64,000 nucleotides of DNA, from the NCBI RefSeq assembly GCF_000181515.1, contig NZ_ABCG01000002.1:434001-498000 (forward strand), written 5' to 3'. The translations under genes and the position numbers were made by a program. This DNA is from Erythrobacter sp. SD-21. GTDB lineage: Bacteria > Pseudomonadota > Alphaproteobacteria > Sphingomonadales > Sphingomonadaceae. Under the pieces are notes generated by a model that did not search any database, had not been told where the DNA came from, and was given only the letters and a program-made list of their open reading frames with translations. Positions 60,769 through 64,000 of this stretch are shown piece after piece (position 1 is the stretch's first letter; every line of letters begins with the position of its first letter).

Positions 60769-61727
60769 CCGCCCCAGCGCCCACCATGCGCGCCGGAATT
60801 CCAGGCGCCATAGGGTGAGAGTCTGATCGAGAGCGTGAAAAGCGAGGGGAAAGCTTCACCCTCTTTATTCAAGGCCGGCTCGAACTGCATCTCCGAAATC
60901 TCGGCGCAGATATCGGGAATATCGCTTTGCCCGGCGGCCAGGGTCTCGAACTTGCATTGCGAAACCGAACCGTCGGCTTCGACACGCGCCCGCAGCCGGA
61001 CCAGCGCCCCATCGCCCGAAAGCTTCTTGGCGCGCAGGAGCTCCCGGTTGAGCCGCGCAAAATAGGTTCGCGGGTTGGGCATTGCGGCGGGCGTGTAATG
61101 ATCGTCTTCGAAAGGGCTGAGACCCCAGTCGCCGAGCAATTCCGCTGAGCAGGCATTCAGCGCTTCGAATGGTGCGCGCATATTGCCCGTTTCGAAGGAG
61201 ACGATCCGGGTCGTGCGCTGCAGCACGAGCCGGTCGGACATTTCCGCTGCGTTGAGGTCGATTGCGGTTGCCGCAAGTGGCTTGCCGCTCGGTGTGTCTT
61301 CCGGCTCCTCTTCCAAAGCAGCTCCAGCAAGCGTCGCCGCATCGCCGTATCCCGGCAGGTCGAACTCGATTGGTTCGATCGTGATAAGCGGCCAGTCGTT
61401 TCGCATTCCGCCGTAGAACCATGCGCCGCGCCGTGCACTGGCGAGATCAGGGGCGGCCATTGTCACGTCGAACCGGCTACCCGGTGCAAACTGCTCGTAG
61501 GCAAGCAGCCCAGGACCATCCTCCGAAGAGAACTTGCGCGCGAGGGTGCAGCGATCCGCGCCAGCGTCCAATTGCCACGCAGATAACGGCTTGAGAACAA
61601 TGGCTCCGTCCTTCTCGGCCAACTCGCCGGGAAGCGTCCGCGCCCCCAAGCCGGCCGGAGCAGTTGCAACTCCCACTGCGAGCGCAGCAAGCAAGAGCGA
61701 GCGGGTAGACTTCTTGCTTCCGGTCAT
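60765..61727 (-). CDS. Secreted protein with TonB-C-like domain (intact paralogue)
   Basis: 320 residues. Signal peptide about 1-29 (SLLLAALAVGVATAPAGLGA). The N-terminal half shows a conserved layout with the neighbouring gene (SAWQLDAGADRCTLARKF versus GQWRLNTLEDGCSVARDF). The C-terminal ~90 residues (VRLRARVEADGSVSQCKFETL, FEPALNKEGEAF) resemble TonB C-terminal domains, but there is no membrane anchor or Pro-rich linker. Role unknown. ATG overlaps the stop of the upstream paralogue (ATGA), so the two form an operon. Confidence 0.72.
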   Translation of the reverse strand: MTGSKKSTRSLLLAALAVGVATAPAGLGARTLPGELAEKDGAIVLKPLSAWQLDAGADRCTLARKFSSEDGPGLLAYEQFAPGSRFDVTMAAPDLASARRGAWFYGGMRNDWPLITIEPIEFDLPGYGDAATLAGAALEEEPEDTPSGKPLAATAIDLNAAEMSDRLVLQRTTRIVSFETGNMRAPFEALNACSAELLGDWGLSPFEDDHYTPAAMPNPRTYFARLNRELLRAKKLSGDGALVRLRARVEADGSVSQCKFETLAAGQSDIPDICAEISEMQFEPALNKEGEAFPSLFTLSIRLSPYGAWNSGAHGGRWGG

Positions 61728-62653
61728 TCCTCGTCTTCCGAATCTTCCGAGCCTCGATCATGCCTGATGGCAAATCCATGGGCATCGGCAGAGAACGGTC
61801 TTTCTCCGAAATTGATCGCGTAGCGGATCGATTGGAAAGCAAAATCCTTCGCCGGATTGCCGTTGGCATCAAGCGCAGGAAAGTAGCGGGCGTGTTCGAT
61901 CATGCTTTCGCACGCCGTATCCCGCAGGATCTTGGCAGTGAGGAAATCCGTAACATGGCAGTGGCTCACGCGGCCGTTCTCGTCGATGATCAGGCGCAAT
62001 GGAACCGTACCCTGCCGGTTCGAGCGCAAGGCTTCGCGCGGATAGTCGCGCTGGATCGCCGGGGCCCACTCGGCGAGATCCTTCGGCGTCACATGTTTGC
62101 TAAGCTGGCTGTGTGCTTCGAGATCGAAGCCGAACTCGAGAAGCTTCGTTGTGACGCAAGCATCGAGCGCGGTTACGGCCTTATCGATCGCCCGCGTATG
62201 GAGGGTGGTCGTCACACCGCGCGGATCGACAATGATGAAATCGGTGACCTCGTCGGGGCGAGTGCGCCGGATATCGTCCTTGGTCCGCGGCAAGAGCCTG
62301 CCGGCGAAAACCACACCCTCGCGCTCTCCAATCTAGGCGGCCGCCACGCGCCCAAACCGGTGGAGCTCCTTGCCCGGAACAAAGCCAGCCTCGAGCGACC
62401 CGCTCTGTTGCAGGATGGGCGCTCCAATCACTGCGAACTGGACTGCGGAACGCGGATGAATGCGCTTGATCGAAAAGGTCACGCGCTCCTCGCCGCGAGT
62501 GAAATCGCGCGCGACCGAGCAGCCGTCCTCAAGTGTATTCAGCCGCCACTGGCCGTCGGGCTGAAAGGTGCGCTGTTGTTCGACTTCCTGTGCGAAAAGC
62601 GGACTGCCAGAACAAACATACGCAGCTGCGACAAATAAAAATCGACCCCTCAT
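61724..62653 (-). pseudogene. Paralogous secreted TonB-C-like protein, interrupted by an in-frame amber codon
   Basis: The frame runs from ATG 62653 (signal peptide MRGRFLFVAAAYVCSG...AQE) to the stop at 61724, broken only by TAG at 62333-62335 (codon 107). Reading through gives about 309 residues with the same layout as the 320-residue neighbour. The C-terminal half is well preserved: YPREALRSNRQGTVPLRLIIDENGRVSHCHV and ARYFPALDANGNPAKDF. There is no frameshift. A fragment could restart at GTG 62314 but would lack a signal peptide. The start codon and codons 2-7 lie in the etfA terminator. Likely a recent nonsense mutation, a sequencing error, or read-through. Confidence 0.7.
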
Positions 62654-62680
62654 TCCTTGCGCTTAGCAAGGAAGGGGGGG
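62636..62680 (-). terminator. Terminator of the etfB-etfA operon, overlapping the next gene's start
   Basis: On the minus strand: a C-run, TTCCTTGC, loop TAAGC, GCAAGGAA, GGGG, then TCGATTTTTATTT. The inner stem is 8 bp and perfect, with outer C/G pairing. The ATG of the downstream secreted-protein gene (62653) sits at the base of the stem, and the T-tract encodes its residues 5-7. Confidence 0.75.
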
Positions 62681-62708
62681 TCGAAGCAAATCCCGTAGGA
62701 TCCTATAG

Positions 62709-63638
62709 TTAGAGCTTCTCGGTCAGCTCCGGCACGATCTTGTAGAGATCGCCGACGATGCCGATGTCCGCAACCTGGAAGATCGGGGCGTCTTCATCCT
62801 TGTTGATCGCAATGATCGTCTTGGAATCCTTCATGCCGGCCAAGTGCTGGATGGCGCCCGAAATGCCGATGGCGAAATAGACTTCCGGGGCGACGATCTT
62901 GCCGGTCTGGCCGACCTGGTAATCGTTCGGCACATAGCCCGCATCGACCGCGGCGCGCGAGGCCCCGATGCCGGCGCCGAGCTTGTCGGCGAGCGGGGTG
63001 ATGACCTGCTCGAAAGTTTCCGCGTCCTTGAGCGCGCGGCCACCCGAAACGATGACCTTGGCGCTGGTCAGTTCGGGGCGGTCGCTCTCGGCAATTTCCT
63101 CGCTCACGAAGCTGGAGATGCCAGCGTCGGCGGGGCCGGAGATGTCTTCGATCGTGCCCGAACCGCCTTCGGTCGCGGCCTTCTCGAAGGCCGTGCCGCG
63201 AACGGTGATGACGAGTTTTTCGTCCGAACTCTCGACCGTGGCGATGGCGTTGCCGGCGTAGATCGGACGGGTGAAGGTCTTGTCGCCTTCGACCGAAAGA
63301 ATGTCGGAAATCTGCATCACGTCGAGCAGGGCGGCTACGCGCGGGGCGATGTTCTTGCCCGTGGTGGTGGCCGGTGCGACGAAGGCGTCGTGATGGCCCA
63401 TCTGGTCGGCGATCAGCGGCGCGACGTTTTCGGCCAGCGCATGCTCGTAAGCTGCGTCGTCGGCGAGGTGGACCTTGCCGACGCCTTCGATCTTGGCGGC
63501 TTCCTCGGCCACCGCGCGGCAGCCCGAGCCGGCAACGATCAGATGGACTTCGCCCAGCTTCGAGGCAGCGGTCACCGCGGCCAGCGTGGCATCGGCGACG
63601 GTCTTGTTGTCATGTTCGACCCAAACGAGGGTTTTCAT
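62709..63638 (-). CDS. etfA: Electron transfer flavoprotein subunit alpha (FixB/EtfA)
   Basis: FAD-binding half of ETF, carrying electrons from acyl-CoA dehydrogenases to ETF-quinone oxidoreductase. The N-terminal domain starts [20 protein letters not shown]. The FAD domain motifs are [63 protein letters not shown] and [24 protein letters not shown]. 309 residues. 29 bp after etfB. A terminator follows. Confidence 0.97.
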   Translation of the reverse strand: MKTLVWVEHDNKTVADATLAAVTAASKLGEVHLIVAGSGCRAVAEEAAKIEGVGKVHLADDAAYEHALAENVAPLIADQMGHHDAFVAPATTTGKNIAPRVAALLDVMQISDILSVEGDKTFTRPIYAGNAIATVESSDEKLVITVRGTAFEKAATEGGSGTIEDISGPADAGISSFVSEEIAESDRPELTSAKVIVSGGRALKDAETFEQVITPLADKLGAGIGASRAAVDAGYVPNDYQVGQTGKIVAPEVYFAIGISGAIQHLAGMKDSKTIIAINKDEDAPIFQVADIGIVGDLYKIVPELTEKL

Positions 63639-63667
63639 AGCTTTCGTTCCTTCTCGTCCGTGGGGCT

Positions 63668-64000
63668 TCAGGCGATGCCGAGCGCTTTGATCTTGGCGAC
63701 CAGCGCATCGACGTCTTCGACCTTCTCACCCGCCTGGCGGACCGGCGGTTCGGAGACGTTGGTGGTCTTGAGGCGCGGCGCGGTGTCGACGCCGTAATCG
63801 GCCGGGCTCTTGGTATCGAGCGGCTTCTTCTTCGCCTTCATGATGTTCGGCAGCGACGCATAGCGCGGCTCGTTGAGGCGCAGGTCGGTGGTGACGATGG
63901 CGGGCAGGGTCAGCTTGACCGTCTGCAGGCCGCCATCGACCTCACGCTTCACGGTAACGCTCTCGCCATCGACTTCGACCGTGTTGGCGAAGGTGCCCTG
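63668..64000 (-). CDS. etfB: Electron transfer flavoprotein subunit beta, C-terminal part (5' end outside window)
   Basis: The frame is open to the right edge; 110 codons plus stop are present. The signature region [37 protein letters not shown] is the EtfB recognition-loop segment, where the Leu and neighbouring residues contact acyl-CoA dehydrogenases. The C-terminal helix is [16 protein letters not shown]. It is the upstream partner of etfA. Confidence 0.96.
   Translation of the reverse strand, partial: QGTFANTVEVDGESVTVKREVDGGLQTVKLTLPAIVTTDLRLNEPRYASLPNIMKAKKKPLDTKSPADYGVDTAPRLKTTNVSEPPVRQAGEKVEDVDALVAKIKALGIA

Overview
The window is a dense, GC-rich stretch of an alphaproteobacterial chromosome, most likely order Sphingomonadales and probably an Erythrobacter/Qipengyuania/Altererythrobacter-like organism. 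This rests on the gene set: SciP, TrcR (DUF1013), CarD, an SUV3-type helicase, bactofilin next to an M23 peptidase, a gamma carbonic anhydrase, Coq7, and an EcfG-type promoter. No rRNA, tRNA, CRISPR array, IS element or prophage was seen. It reads as core chromosome rather than a mobile island. The left end is probably close to the replication origin, because mnmE-mnmG-rsmG-parA-parB is there with three parS-like sites.

Layout. 1-4.6 kb: tRNA modification and chromosome partitioning operon. 4.6-12.3 kb: fRMsr, a PQQ-type dehydrogenase, an acyl-CoA dehydrogenase, Sua5, surface lipoproteins, carD, a BrkB protein. 12.3-20.7 kb: ferredoxin, S4 protein, SUV3-like helicase; M23 peptidase; then hemB, three tandem GNAT genes, gamma carbonic anhydrase and DUF167 in an overlapping operon. 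20.8-28.7 kb (minus): DNA ligase with its partner exonuclease, NatAB-type ABC exporter, clpA. 28.8-34.8 kb: quinone oxidoreductase, LpxH-like phosphatase with a GT4 glycosyltransferase, trcR, fadD. 34.8-44.4 kb: bactofilin/M23 pair facing nadD-rsfS-rlmH-EnvC-like-CtpA-DsbB-Coq7, then wecB and a small membrane protein. 44.4-48.2 kb (minus): dnaJ-like, BrkB, fabI, nucleotide-sugar epimerase. 48.4-54.6 kb: pdxH, CDF transporter, PhzF, serine hydrolase, mnmA, sciP, GlsB. 54.8-60.8 kb: RND efflux pair and DUF445. 60.8-64 kb (minus): two paralogous secreted TonB-C-like proteins, one interrupted by an amber codon, behind etfB-etfA.

Themes. Cell-cycle and envelope functions recur: ParAB/parS, SciP, TrcR, bactofilin, two M23 peptidases with intact zinc sites and one EnvC-like M23 protein that has lost them. 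CtrA-like motifs lie upstream of sciP and of both zinc-competent M23 genes, and CcrM-type GANTC sites cluster upstream of the bactofilin/M23 operon. Other readable regulation includes an EcfG promoter for the GlsB stress protein, a CRP/FNR-like palindrome inside the RND pump promoter, a 24-bp dyad ahead of the DUF2807 lipoprotein, and leader hairpins that could hide ribosome binding sites.

No wholly new multi-gene system was recognised. The items most worth a second look are the amber-interrupted gene whose start codon lies in the etf terminator, two reading frames that need non-ATG/GTG/TTG starts, the RND pump with an extra membrane pair, the terminator-like hairpin ahead of trcR, and the cell-cycle motif clusters.
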